Assembly: GCA_963678675.1 (NCBI GenBank)
Contig: OY783201.1
Span: 19,275,769 to 19,339,768 of the forward strand
DNA from: Xiphydria camelus
Taxonomy: Eukaryota; Arthropoda; Insecta; Hymenoptera; Xiphydriidae
Direction of reading: 5' to 3'
Length of the DNA stretch: 64,000 nt
Below the pieces are notes generated by a model. It was not told the origin of the DNA. It ran no database searches and was given only the letters and a program-made list of their open reading frames with translations. Positions 1 through 9,884 of the stretch are shown here, piece after piece; the first letter of the stretch is position 1; the number at the start of each line of letters is the position of its first letter. The translations under genes and the position numbers were made by a program.

Positions 1-870
1 ACTCTTCGGACTCAGACTCAGAGTCAAACTCCGAAAAGGAAGATCCAATCAGTAACTTTAGCCCCCCCCCCCCCCCCAATCTGCATAAAGCAGAAAATCA
101 CTGACCGAAAATCCAGAAATTCTTGGCGCACGTAGATATTTCCCTCCGCCGCGCGATTAATATCATGGATTTGGTTAAAGTATATCTAAACTCAGTGGAC
201 GACTTCCGACGTCTAATGGCAAAACTGGACAAAGATAAAGTCCAATATTCTACCAATCGGCTGCGTCAAGACAAAGACCTGACAGTAGTGATCAGGGGCG
301 TGCTGGAACCTCTTTCCGAAGACGACATCAAACGTGAACTCGAAACCAAGAAATTTCCAATCAAGTCAGTCTATCGTATGCGAAAAGGCGACAAAATCTA
401 GCCTCTAGTTAGCATCAACCTTGATGCTAAATCCCCTTCCACTAAATCCATTTTTTATCTTAGATCCCTCGGTGGGCTCAATGTAAAAGTGGAGTCTAAA
501 CGAAAATCAAAAATAACCCCGTAGTATCGCCGCTACCAAAAGTTTCGCCACACTGCAAACTACTGCCGTGCCGATTAGGTGTGCGCCTTCTGTGTCAAAA
601 CCTACGTTATGTCAAAAAATGCTCGGAAAAAGACCTCCCAAACAAAACTCCGACCTGCGCTAACTGCAGAGGTCCTCACCGCGCCACCTATCGAGGCTCT
701 CCTAAATCGCCACAAGACAGCGCAGTCTCTCGTCCACGCACGCAGTCTCTTACTTCTACAGGCACTACCGTAGCCACGTTACCGCCAGTCCGCCCGACTG
801 GCACTCAAATACCGGCCCAAAACCCTAACACTCTCTCGCTCGTATGCCCAAACCGTCAGGAGACCTCCCC
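1..870 (+). pseudogene. Jockey-like non-LTR retrotransposon ORF1 (Gag-like) remnant
   Basis: The forward strand reads as a decayed ORF1 of a Jockey-type LINE. A proline-coding C17 homopolymer lies at 63-79, and an open stretch at 123-401 contains the pattern VVIRGVLEPLSEDDIK, which matches the PRE_C2HC domain that precedes zinc knuckles in insect Jockey ORF1 proteins. After a stop at 399 the reading continues in pieces, and around 581-720 a degenerate zinc-knuckle region is visible (LRYVKKCSEKD, then CANCRGPH). There are several stops and frame changes and no reverse transcriptase downstream, because pogo-like sequence begins near 878. The protein would have been the RNA-binding nucleocapsid. 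The family call is by remembered motif order and is moderately secure. Confidence 0.6.
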
Positions 871-877
871 CCTCCCT

Positions 878-1742
878 TCATGGGATGCTTTGTTAACTGA
901 TTGGCAGCGCAGAAATTTAGGAAAACAACTAACAAAACGTAAATTTTCCAACCTTCTGGGAAAAGCGTGGTGCAGTATTCGAGAATCTGTTGTGGTGAAT
1001 GGTTTTCGAAAAACGGGTATTTTTCCCCTTAATCGAGATTCTATTTGTAAAGAAAAGATTAATCCTGAAAAACTAAAACGATATTATGAAGAGAAAAATA
1101 TACCTGACATCATTACTGACGAGCAAACTCATACTAGCGAGCAAATTCCGACTACAGCTACAGCCTTCAACAGCTCTACCACAGAAAACCAGAATGTTAC
1201 TGTGTCAACTTCCGCTGCAGATTCTTGGGAGAAGGTTCTACTCTTTACCGTGAAACATTCTCCACAGCTAGAACAAAGGAAGAGGAAAAGAATAGATGTC
1301 GCTGAAGTGATTACCACTGACACTTATTTAGAACACCTGAAGTTAGCAAAAATAAAAAAGAAAAAAAACAGCGAAGAACGCATCCAAGAAACAGCCCGAG
1401 TTAAGTAGTGATGGTGCCGAGTCAGAAGAAGTCATTTATGCAGATAGTGGTGAGGAAACAGCTCCTCAAGTTCAAAAACCCACTGACGGTAATATAATCT
1501 CAGGCAAATACATCATAGTACGAATAAAAAAAAGAGCAGTTACTCATTCTATTGGGGTAATATTACAAAAGGATGCAGTGAAGAAAGCCGTAATAATCAG
1601 AAGCTTAAAACGATGCATAGGAAATATCTTCAAATTTCATGTGGAAAGCGAGCCTCTTATGATTTATTATCATGACATAGTTGGAATACTTGAAGTTCCA
1701 AAATCAGGAGAAGAAGAAACGCTATTTTTTGTGAAAATTTAA
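878..1742 (+). pseudogene. pogo-like (Tc1/mariner superfamily) transposase, C-terminal fragment
   Basis: The open stretch to 1408 encodes the tail of a DDE_1 (pogo/jerky-like) transposase: a W-x3-LL-x2-W segment, then KRKFSNLLGKAW and NGFRKTGIFPLNRDSI, the usual end of the catalytic domain. After a stop at 1408 a different frame continues to 1742 with SGKYIIVRIKKRAVTHSIGV and a lysine/acid-rich tail. That is the C-terminal region of the long pogo-like proteins common in insects. The helix-turn-helix half and the catalytic aspartates are missing, and the 5' end abuts Jockey sequence. It is a dead fragment joined directly to another element. Confidence 0.65.
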
Positions 1743-2089
1743 GTAAATTTAAAAATATTGGTTAGCTATGTTCTCAGTTCCATAATTTTTCAATAAAATG
1801 TTTCGTTTCTGCATTTAAAATATTATTTAAGATTAAATCCACTGTATACCACTCTCATAATAACATTTAGGTGCAGTTTTCTAGACCGACCACAGTCTCC
1901 CCGTCAAGGTCCACAGTTATCCAAAAGTAACGGGCAACTGTGGACCATGACATGTAGGGAAAAAATGTAAAAAATGTCCCCCCTTTATTTTTCTTTTTAA
2001 TTCTTATGAAGGGAACATACTAATAGAGAATGTTAATGTATATCTTCAAACAAACAAAAAAGAGTATAAAATCGGATTGACTTCAAAAG
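1743..2089. other. non-coding spacer with a short hairpin
   Basis: AT-rich sequence with no coding signal. An 11-bp perfect inverted repeat is present: GGTCCACAGTT at 1909-1919 and AACTGTGGACC at 1936-1946. It may be a subterminal motif of the preceding pogo-like element, which is inference. An AATAAA-type signal lies near 1791. Nothing else was recognised. Confidence 0.4.
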
Positions 2090-2940
2090 TTACTGCAAAG
2101 TAAAACTTGTTATATTGGGTCCACAAACACCCCACTTAACCCTATGCACTGTTTCAGAATCAAGTAAAATGTTTGGAAAAATGTTTTTCTTTTTTCCGAG
2201 AAGGTCATCCATTTCATTTTCAAATTCAAAATACTTCTGGCCTCTTCCAGTTGAATTTTTATTTTCTATAATTTTCTTGTATCCTCTTTCCAACACTCCA
2301 ACGGTTTTCGCACTGGTTAGGAGTCACTTTAATATTTAGTAACTCACTTAATTCTGGGGCAATTTTTAACCACATGTGTTTAATGGTTTTTATTTCCAAC
2401 GTTCCCACTCTTCCTCCTTTGCTTTTGCCGTATGTCCCACTCGGTATTGGCCAGTTTGAAATTACCTTCGGGCAGGTTTGGTCGGTACTCGAGTTATTTA
2501 ATACCGGTAGAAGTCGAGTCGGTAGTTAGAGTTGGTGTCAATTCGGGAGTTCGAAGCGTCTAACCTCGAAATTATGAATTTGTGAATAATGGAAATAACT
2601 CACCATTATTCACAAATTCACAATTTCGAGGTTAGACGCTTCGATCACCCGAATTGACACCTACTCTAATTACCGACTCGACCGGTATTAAATGACTCGA
2701 GTACCGACCAAGCCTGCCCGAAGGTAATTTCAAACTGGCCAATACAGAGTGGGACATACGGTATAAATGTCCAAAAACATTTTTGTTGAATCATTATTTC
2801 AAATCAGCGGTCCTGCTGTATCATTTGATAGTATTATCAATGGTGTTTCTGTGTCTACATTTGTAGAATTTAGTATTCAAAATTCTTGTATCTCTGAAAA
2901 ACAAGAGTATCAAAATATCTTGCAAAAAGTGCAGATTTAA
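2090..2940 (-). pseudogene. Myb/SANT-like DNA-binding protein of a DNA transposon, broken by a MITE
   Basis: On the minus strand 2395-2090 reads as a Myb_DNA-bind_4-type domain: TIKHMWLKIAPELSE, then PNQCENRW, then a frame change into ERGYKKIIENKNSTGRG and YFEFENEMDDLLGKKKNI. This trihelix-like module (W...QCENRW...GRG...ELLG) is typical of accessory or DNA-binding proteins of Harbinger-type elements. Upstream, 2940-2764 on the minus strand gives a plausible N-terminal leader (NSTNVDTETPLIIL). The two parts are separated by the MITE at 2429-2761. At least one frameshift near 2290 and in-frame stops make it a pseudogene. The partner transposase was not found here. Confidence 0.5.
2429..2761. 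mobile_element. palindromic MITE, TIR CCGTATGTCCCACTC
   Basis: A 333-bp near-perfect palindrome. The arms begin CCGTATGTCCCACTC at 2429 and end GAGTGGGACATACGG at 2761, followed by TA at 2762; the left TA has become TG. Arm identity continues through the TTGAAATTACC and GGTCGGTACTCGAG blocks to the central core (GTCAATTCGGG, CTAACCTCGAAATT). It has no coding capacity. TA targets and TIRs of this kind fit mobilisation by a Tc1/mariner-type transposase, which is inference. Related copies lie at 3,411, 8,720, about 40,780 and 63,838. It sits inside the minus-strand Myb/SANT gene. Confidence 0.8.
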
Positions 2941-3410
2941 ACCTTAACTTACCTGACATAATTTTTGAAACCGTAGTTTGATAAAGTGAGGTTAGAGTTA
3001 TCTTGACAGTTGAAGACCCTGTTCCAACCAACACATTTTTCTGACGCGTTCGCGTACTTATTCATAAGCTAAGCATTTGCACAAATTAGTTTATGGATGT
3101 GTTTATGAACACGTTAGAAATGGTTGGTTGGAACAAACCTTAAAAAAATCAATGGAGGCGGAAAAGAAAAAGTTTGATAAGCAACACCGAAAATTTGAAG
3201 GTACGCCACTGTTTGCAAAGCGTCAGACCATTGCGTTCCGAGAATACCACCTCAACGTTTCTGGGAATTTTGGCTCAACAAATATCATACCGATTGTACT
3301 GCATTAATTATTAATACTATTCATAATTGTATCTCTTTCATATATCTTTGTCTTAGTTATGGACATTTTTTTCTTCTACTAAATAAGTTTTCTATGGTGT
3401 TCACAATATA
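2764..3410. other. spacer with an imperfect stem-loop
   Basis: The first 180 bases belong, on the minus strand, to the upstream part of the Myb/SANT pseudogene. Further on, GTTCCAACCAAC near 3030 and GTTGGTTGGAAC near 3125 are inverted copies, with weaker pairing between them, forming a stem-loop of roughly 110 bp. An open stretch at 3077-3307 (76 codons, lysine-rich) has no recognisable domain and is not called a gene. Confidence 0.35.
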
Positions 3411-3511
3411 CCGTATGTCCGAGGCCAAACCGCTCAAGCTGATACCTGTGGCCGATACCTTGAAATTTGACTTCGGCAGTGTTTGCCGACGGTCGAGTCT
3501 TTGATAGTTGA

Positions 3512-3756
3512 AGAGTGCAACTTCTGATTAGTCTAAGTGCCAAAAAGCTAAAGATGGGAAAATCGACAAAAGCAGGCAGATGCTTCAAAGGAATATAGTT
3601 GAGTATGTCTTGCAGATTTTTGAGTTTTAAGCTCCTACGTATGCTTTCGCACATAGACCCTTTTCGGACGCATTGGGGTTTGCACTTACGACCGTTTTCG
3701 AGCAAAATATATATTTTTGCAAATATAGCACATAGACTAATTAGAAGTTACACTCT
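3512..3756. mobile_element. small MITE with 24-bp TIRs
   Basis: About 245 bp bounded by AGAGTGCAACTTCTGATTAG at the left and its near-complementary copy CTAATTAGAAGTTACACTCT at the right, 22 of 24 positions matching by eye. The host sequence is interrupted at a TTAG/TTGA-like site when compared with the same arm at 63,916. The short open stretch on the minus strand here has no recognisable domain and is not a gene. Confidence 0.6.
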
Positions 3757-3956
3757 TTAGTTACAGTTTTCTTCAGAAGAGTGCGCTGCGTGAGAGCGAA
3801 AAGTGTAAAACGTCTGATTTTCCGATAGCTGTCAATTCGGGAGATCGAAGCGCCTAATCTCGAAATCGTGAATTTGTGAATTAAGGGGGGTCCTCAGTAC
3901 TTTTACGAAAAATGAATGCAATGATGTAGAGCTTTGAAATTTTGAGGATATATTCA

Positions 3957-5176
3957 TTAAAACCCTTATGTGCACACCCGGATACCCGGGTGCCCACCTC
4001 GTCATATTTTTGCTCGTAACTCGGAGAAAAATTGAAATACCGGCCTGGGCCTCAAGATCCCCATTATTTGACTCTTTTTGAAGATAAACACACACTCATA
4101 AATTTTTTTCAAATTTTTTGGGATATAAATAAACGGCGTTGAAGTACATGTGCTTAGTGGACACACCTGGGTACCCGGGTACCCACTAGATTAAGAATGG
4201 CATTTCGAATCGGGAATCAATTAATATCATCGATGAATCTTTCATTGAGGTAACAGGGGTTAATGAATAAATAATTACAATAATTTTCTAGGTATATTAG
4301 AGTATATTTACATTCCTCCAGCGCAATCGATACATCTGATCGTCGATGAACAATGCTCATCGCAAACAGGTTTCTCGCAAACCGAACAAGATTTTCGTGT
4401 TTTCCGGCGTCTTTTGATCGTTTCTTTGTAGCATATGTGACAAGAACCTATAATTTTCTTCCTGCCTGTATTGTCTCGAGGTTGAGCTTGCCTCTCAGGA
4501 ATAGTAGAAGGACCAGCCTGTGGCCCGATCACGCTTTCAATCGCAATTTTCGTGTTGAAGTTGCGCATTATTTGGCCATTCGCAGAATGATCCTCAATAA
4601 AGGGTTTCGCTAGTTCTTCGCCTAGTTGACGCAAGAATATACGTCGCTGATTACTTTTCTTTCGAATCATCTTGTTGTTCTCATAATATATTATATACGA
4701 AGCAAGAGCGCCTACGTTTAGGATATTGAAAAACATAGCAAGCAGCCATCTCTGAGTGCGCCTGTGCGTGGTGTATCGAGTAACCATTTGATCCATAGTA
4801 TCTACACCAGTTTTATATCTATTATAATAAGAGATCATGTGAGGTTTTCTCTTTCTATCGGAATTCACAGCAGCATCAAAGTGCATTGTCGATAGTAATA
4901 TTACAGCTTTGTTCTTCTTGGGCAAAATTGACCGCGCGCTACCTGTGTAGCGCTCGGAGATCCTACTTCTATTTCCTTTCATGGGAGCTGTAGTGGGCTA
5001 GGGAACTTGGAGATGGCTTAAATAGTTTCTATTAATGTTTATTTAATGAAGTAAATTGATTCCAAACGATTCCGTTCATATGAAAATTCAGGAATCGAGA
5101 AAAACCAGTGGTGGGCACCCGGGTACCCCGGGTGTGTAACGACGTGGTAAAAGTTGGGTGTGCACATAAGGGTTAA
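3957..5176 (-). mobile_element. internally deleted piggyBac element
   Basis: Ends carry the inverted motif CCCTTATGTGCACACCC (left at 3963, complement at the right ending 5172), with TTAA at 3957-3960 and 5173-5176. The left end has two extra A bases. GC-rich subterminal repeats built on ACCCGGGTACCC lie near 3975, 4165 and 5115. Only the C-terminal half of the transposase remains, so the copy is non-autonomous. It is nested in the TTAA element at 3885-5990. Confidence 0.75.
4308..4982 (-). pseudogene. piggyBac transposase, C-terminal part
   Basis: The 224-residue open frame covers the last catalytic aspartate region (YKTGVDTMDQMV), the following helices with RRTQRWLLAMFFNIL, and the terminal cysteine-rich domain (CHICYK, then CSVCEKPVCDEHC, then CIDC) that binds the transposon ends. 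The first two aspartates (about 300 residues) are absent, lost by internal deletion. The apparent start at 4982 is simply the first methionine after the deletion point. The motif set is that of the PGBD4-like piggyBac branch common in insects. Confidence 0.8.
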
Positions 5177-6366
5177 TTAGTTCTCAATAAATCCTCAAAA
5201 TTTCAAAAAGATTTACCGTACGGATTTTCTGGAAAAAAAAATAATAAAAACTTCCGGGGTAGAGAAAGAAAAATTGCAACGATTGACGGAAAAACTTGAT
5301 TTAGAAATACATTCTTAGAAAGTTAAATTTTATATTTCCACAATAAAAATGCCCACTAACCGTTCTAACTTTTGAGCAATAATGAAAAAACCATCAGGTA
5401 CCCTAGAATTTACTTTGAATGAGAGAGAAATGGCGGTGAGACTTGGCAACGACTCAGTCGAAGACTCCCTTGACGCGCGCTGAAACACTGAGCGGGCACT
5501 TGCAGACACTTTTCTTAATACATTTTTTTTTACTCGTGACTGTCCTTGATGCTCCATCGCTTTCTTCACATTGTTCTCTTCATAAAATAACAATGTACTT
5601 CACTTGCTTGCACTCGTGAACACAGGACATAACCTCATTAACATATGACTTGTCATCACAACCGCGCAAGTTTCGATGGTAAAACGTTCCGATTTTACCG
5701 ACTGGATCAATACCAAACACTTATTCCAAAAAAGCGTGGTTGCCAAGTTTATTCAATAAATATAATTCATTTATAAAATTCGGAATTAATAATTTGTCAA
5801 TTGGAAAAATATAATTCAAGGTGCCAAACTGAATGATAATCAAAAGAAACTATTTCAAAAGGTTTTCCGTAAGAATCATTGCATTTTTTAAAGTTAAAAT
5901 TTTGTTTCTACAATACAAGTTGCAGCTGACTGTCGGCACCTTTGAAGTTTGCCCCCACTCCTTACCCTTAAATTCGATTGAGGACCTTCCTTAATGGTTG
6001 GTAATCTGTAGAAGTGATAAAAAATAATCATTCTTCGATGAAATTCCCCAAGAGTTTAACAACCGGACTGTCAAAGATTTCATGAAAATCTCCTAACCTA
6101 CTCATTGTACAGTAACACTTAAAATCAGTTAAAGGGGAAGCAAAAGTTATTGGCAAACCGGATACCGGTTTTTAAACACTTTGGAAATTTCATAGAAGAA
6201 ACTTGAATGATCATTTCTTGTCACTTCTAAAAATTACTCACCATTATTCACAAGTTCACGATTTTGAAGTTAGACACTTCGATCTCCCGAATTGACAGCT
6301 ATCGGGAAATCAGACGTTCCATACTTTTCGCTCTCACGCAGCACACTCTTCTGAAGCCAACTCTAA

Positions 6367-6518
6367 AGCGTCATTTACATTTCCGAGTTTACGAATCCGA
6401 GTTGGCCTACTCGGATGAAAATTCGGAAATGTAAACGTCAACTCGGATCCGAGTCAATCCAGAAGTTGGTAACAAACCGACTTCCTATCCCACTTGGACG
6501 TGTTTTTGTGAAATAAAA
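6367..6518. repeat. putative Harbinger terminal region with internal palindromes
   Basis: Directly upstream of the MADF gene lie CATTTACATTTCCGAG and its inverted copy TTCGGAAATGTAAACG, with several copies of ACTCGGAT/ATCCGAGT between and after them. Such GC-containing repeated ends are what one expects at the terminus of the Harbinger element that owned the MADF gene. No matching right end was found in the window, so this is inference. Confidence 0.35.
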
Positions 6519-8153
6519 ATGGCGGAAACGAAATTGATATCGGAGCAATTGGAGTAATTTATAGATTTATATCGTTCTTTTGAATGTTTGTGGGACGTGA
6601 AATGCAAAGATCATCGTGACATTAATAAGAGGAATAATGCCTACGCAACAATTGCGGATATAATGGCGATTAGTGTGGAAGCAGTGAAAAAGAAAATTAA
6701 TAATATAAGATCGATATACCTTCAGGAGAGAAAAAAGATTGAAGCGTCTAAAACTACAGGTAAGATAATTTAAACAGATCATTATCTATTATTTTTTATC
6801 CACAAAAATTGTAGGATGTTGTATTTAAAAAACTTACAGTATATCCAATTGGTAACGCAAGTATTTGAATTTCCCCCACATTTGATTTTGGTAGTGCTTG
6901 GAATGGTGCTGTAGTTAGAGTTGGCTTCAGAAGAGTGCGCTGCGTTCTTACGAGCCGTATTTCGAGAGTGAAAAGTGTAAAACGTCTGATTCCCCGGGAA
7001 CTGTCAATTCGGGAGATCGAAGGGTCTAACCTCGAAATTAACTTAATTTGTAAATAATGGTAAATAATGTGTAGAAGTGATGAGAAATAATCATACAGGT
7101 TTCGGAAACACGGCTCGTAAGAACGCAGCGCACTCTTCTGAAGCCAACTCTAACTACAGCACCGTTCCAAGCACTACCAAAGTCAAATGTGGGGGAAATT
7201 CAAATACTTGCGTTACCAATTGGACATACTGTATACCGTAAAGTGGGGTTACTTTGTGACTGGGGGGGTTAGATATAGTATACAATGTTAAATATACAAT
7301 GTATTACTAATTGCTGAGAAACCTAATAAATATAAAGAAGGGGAGAAAATTAATGTTTATCCCAACTATAGATTTTATACATCCAATTTTTATATACAGG
7401 GTCAGGTACAGATGACATTTATTCACCGACATTATTTTGGTACGGTAATATGACTTTCCTAGATGATGTTACTGCGCCCAGAAAGACAACATCTACACCT
7501 ACAGCAGGAAAAAATGTAAGTAAAAATCAATTTACATTAATTTATGCTTCTATTAAAATATGAATGGTATCCAAAGCACCAGTCGTGTTTGGAAAATGCT
7601 ATTTCCATTTCTTGAATGAAAAACAGGGCACCAGTAAGCATATTAAGTTTTAATTATTGTTTTAGGCTGCAAACGCAAACGTAACAAATAAAGACTCTAT
7701 TAACACTACAATTATTGAAGAAATACCTCGCTCTACAAATCAAATAAAAAAGAAACGCATTCGCACTGAAGAACCACCAGATAAAGCATTTGATAATGCA
7801 GTAAACGCACTAAATGCAATATGTGCACAGGATGCAACCGAATTTGATAAGTTTGGAGAAAGTGTAGCAGCCCAACTCAAACAGTTCCCCTTAGTAGAGG
7901 CAGTACAGATCCAGTTAGAAATTCAACAACTCATAACACAAAAGAGATTGAGATTATTGAATAATCAAAGGATATATTCAGTACTAGGAGATACTTCAAG
8001 TAGAACAGTGACTCCCCTGATCATTCAACTCCTTTCCCTGAGGAACGCAGTGTTTCTACTCCTACCTCGATTTATTCTTATGAGTCAACAAATGTGGATA
8101 ATGATATTATTTTCACAGCAATAACCAACGCCAATATTACTGATTTGAATTGA
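6519..8153 (+). pseudogene. Harbinger-associated MADF (Myb-like) protein gene, three exons
   Basis: The spliced reading is 6519-6759, 7400-7515 and 7666-8153, with GT-AG borders and consistent phase. Exon 1 holds a MADF domain (FIDLYRSFECLWDVK, INKRNNAYATIADIM, VKKKINNIRSIYLQE). Exon 2 gives the usual follow-on GSGTDDIYSPTLFWY. Exon 3 ends with the helical segment FDKFGESVAAQLKQF, typical of the second protein of PIF/Harbinger transposons, which binds the ends and brings the nuclease to the nucleus. Damage: TAA at 6555-6557 early in the MADF domain and a one-base frame change at a CCCC run near 8014. Intron 1 contains a MITE. Confidence 0.7.
6837..7231. mobile_element. palindromic MITE with TA TSD in the MADF intron
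   Basis: TA at 6835-6836 and 7232-7233 flank arms starting CAGTATATCCAATTGGTAAC and ending in its complement (ACCAATTGGACATACTG). Arm identity continues for about 140 bp, through GGTAGTGCTTGGAATGGTGC, AGAGTGCGCTGCGTTC and TTACGAGCCG. The centre contains the same core as the MITEs at 2,429 and 3,411 (TCGGGAGATCGAAG, GTAGAAGTGATGAGAAATAA). The length is 395 bp with no open frame. TA targets and a CAGT start fit a Tc1/mariner helper. Confidence 0.8.
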
Positions 8154-8234
8154 TATTCTTTGTTGAGTGCATAATAAATGCTTAATAAAATATTGTTAGG
8201 ATTCTTTTACTTACACACACATACATACATCACA

Positions 8235-8292
8235 GCAAGGCAACATCTACACCTACATCAGGAAAATATGTAAGTAAAACACAATGTACACT
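8235..8292 (+). repeat. second copy of the MADF exon 2 end and splice donor
   Basis: The stretch CAACATCTACACCTACATCA to TATGTAAGTAAAA repeats, with a few differences, the end of exon 2 and its splice donor at 7478-7535. It shows that remains of a second, related Harbinger copy follow the MADF gene, or that there was a local duplication. It has no independent coding function. Confidence 0.5.
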
Positions 8293-8393
8293 GATGTATT
8301 TATTAACAGTACAGTACAAAGGAAATGTATATTAAAGTTATACATGTACAAGCACAACAAAATCTGAAAACAACGATTATAGGTCAAATATGT

Positions 8394-8482
8394 TTCCACT
8401 GAAAGTCAATTTGCCCCTCATTATAGAAATAATCAGCAAATTCTTCACGCACTGATCGCGCAACTGCACTTGCATTATTGTG
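8394..8482 (-). pseudogene. PIF/Harbinger nuclease, extreme C-terminus
   Basis: On the minus strand 8482-8394 encodes ARSVREEFADYFYNEGQIDF and a terminal stop (TGA, complement of 8394-8396). The pattern REEFADYF-NEG is the normal last segment of PIF/Harbinger DDE nucleases. The catalytic domain is missing. Convergent orientation to the MADF gene is the usual two-gene layout of these elements, so this is probably what is left of the same element or its neighbour. Upstream minus-strand sequence to about 8660 (SLFRLDRGENEMNELL) is unrecognised. Confidence 0.5.
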
Positions 8483-8719
8483 TTACGTCCCAATAGCAAC
8501 TCAATTTAATATTTTCTCAGGTGCACCTATTCGAACTAACTTATTACCCACCAATCTATTTTTTCACACTATACAGCTTAGTCTGGCAGGAACAGCGACT
8601 CTATTGTTTAGCGTTAACAGCTCATTCATTTCATTCTCACCACGGTCCAGCCTAAACAGCGAGTGTGAATAACTACGGATGTTTAGTCTACTACTCTGAA
8701 TCGAACGCACTCACTAGGA

Positions 8720-8877
8720 AGGTCCGGCCGTGGGAAAGGCAGAGCTCTGCGAACGCCACAAAGACCCCACTGGTAACTACCGACTCGACTTCTCTACCGG
8801 TATTAAATCACTCAAGTACCGACCAAGCTTCCCCGAAGGTAACTTCAAACTGGCCCGTACAGAGTGGGATATACGGT
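8720..8877. mobile_element. half of a CCGTATGTCCCACTC-family MITE
   Basis: Only one arm is present. It carries GACTCGACTT, ACCGGTATTAAAT, AGTACCGACCAAGC and GAAGGTAACTTCAAACTGGC, and ends GAGTGGGATATACGG followed by TA at 8876-8877. It matches the right arm of the MITE at 2429-2761. The other arm is not present immediately upstream. Inverted similarity to 62,464-62,486 begins within its last 15 bp and continues into the MULE terminus. Confidence 0.6.
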
Positions 8878-9530
8878 ATTACAACCTGCGACTCGGATTC
8901 TGTCGCTGGTGACTTTTTTAAATGTTACTTTTAAATGTACTAACCAATGATGAGGGCATGAGAATTAATTGTTCATTGGCAAGTATGTTTAAAAATGATA
9001 CTTCAGAAAGTCACCAGCGACAGAATCCGAGTCGCAGTGGTATCTTGCTCTAATTTGAAGGTCACTCTGTTCTAATTAAAAACCCAAGTAATTCAATTTA
9101 TTTATTAGTAAATATTGTGGGTCATAAATTGATTAGTACTGCAGATTTCCTGTTGTATTGATCATGGCATAATGAATTTTCTTTTTATATAATATAAAAT
9201 ATATAGAATTGAAATTCGTTAAAATTAATTATCCTAGATTAACTTACTTTTATTTTTTATAGTTTCTTTACATATGAAAAATATTACCTTATTTTTAACT
9301 TTAAAAATCACACACTTTATCATAATAATGACAGCAATTTATGTAAATGTGTTACAAATCTCTTAACATTCTTGAAATTTATTTTAGATAAACATTAATC
9401 GAAAATTGATAATTTGATAGTCTTTAAAATCATAAAAACAATATTATTTCATCCACCTTCATTATTTTAAACTTATGCAACACACGTCAAAGTTGTTTCC
9501 TTCTGGAAAATCTGACAAAAGCGTTATCCA
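8867..9530. repeat. left long terminal inverted repeat of the MULE
   Basis: It matches the reverse complement of 61832-62486 base for base over long stretches, for example TTTATTAGTAAATATTGTGG, ACTGCAGATTTCCTGTTGTA and AAAGTTGTTTCCTTCTG. Differences are scattered single bases and a few short indels. The outermost 150 bp (8889-9038) forms its own hairpin, opening GCGACTCGGATTCTGTCGCT and closing with the complement. It is AT-rich with no open frame. Confidence 0.8.
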
Positions 9531-9884
9531 TTTTAGTGTGGTTATTGAAGGATGTTTGGAACATTTAGACTGGAATAGATCAGTTGTTGTATTGCTGAGG
9601 CTTCTATGAAAATTATTAACTGCCTTCCAGTAATTTGGCTGATACAGAGAGGGAGAAAAATGATGAATCATTTCTTCAATAATCTTAAAAGATACTGAAA
9701 CAGCTATGCAAGCAACGTAAATTCAAGTGTTGTCAAATTGAAGCAGAATTTAGACCCTCTCTCTCTCTCTCTCTGAAATTCATAAGGATTTATTTAATTT
9801 TCCTCAGTACTAGGTAATTTACATTATGTACTTTAACAAAGTGAGTCGATATCCGCCGCTAACTCAGTTTTCATAAAAAGTGGA
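9531..9884. other. MULE interior, left side, with (CT)n run
   Basis: Non-coding sequence between the left TIR and the gypsy-A insertion. It contains a CT dinucleotide run of about ten units near 9753-9773. No recognisable protein or RNA signal was seen. The last five bases, GTGGA, are the target site duplicated by gypsy-A. Confidence 0.4.

Larger units (their letters stand above)
3885..5990. mobile_element. TTAA-flanked DNA element (Kolobok- or piggyBac-type), non-autonomous
   Basis: TTAA at 3881-3884 and 5991-5994 flank inverted ends GGGGGGTCCTCA and TGAGGACCTTCC. The site lies in the core of the surrounding MITE, whose sequence resumes cleanly at TTAATGG. Just inside, a second inverted pair flanks the nested piggyBac (TTTGAAATTTTGAGGA near 3940 and TCCTCAAAATTTC near 5192). 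A minus-strand open stretch of 87 codons at 5330-5593 is serine-rich and unrecognised. TTAA targets are used by both Kolobok and piggyBac superfamilies, so the family is open. Confidence 0.55.
3411..6366. mobile_element. palindromic MITE of the CCGTATGTCC family, split by later insertions
   Basis: The left end is TA then CCGTATGTCC at 3411. The arm runs through TGCCGACGGTC to the block AGAGTGCGCTGCGTGAGAGC near 3780 and the shared core (TCGGGAGATCGAAGCGCC) up to 3880. The same blocks return inverted at 6225-6366, and a small central hairpin lies at about 6000-6235 (GTAGAAGTGA versus TCACTTCT). Two insertions have opened it: a MITE at 3512-3756 and a TTAA element at 3885-5990. The outer right end was not found; Harbinger-like sequence begins right after 6366. 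There is no coding capacity of its own. Confidence 0.65.

Noticed and set aside
3077..3307. A 76-codon open frame, lysine-rich
   Set aside because: No recognised motif and it overlaps a stem-loop; insufficient support for a gene.
5330..5593. An 87-codon minus-strand frame in the TTAA element
   Set aside because: No recognisable domain; kept only as a remark in the element entry.
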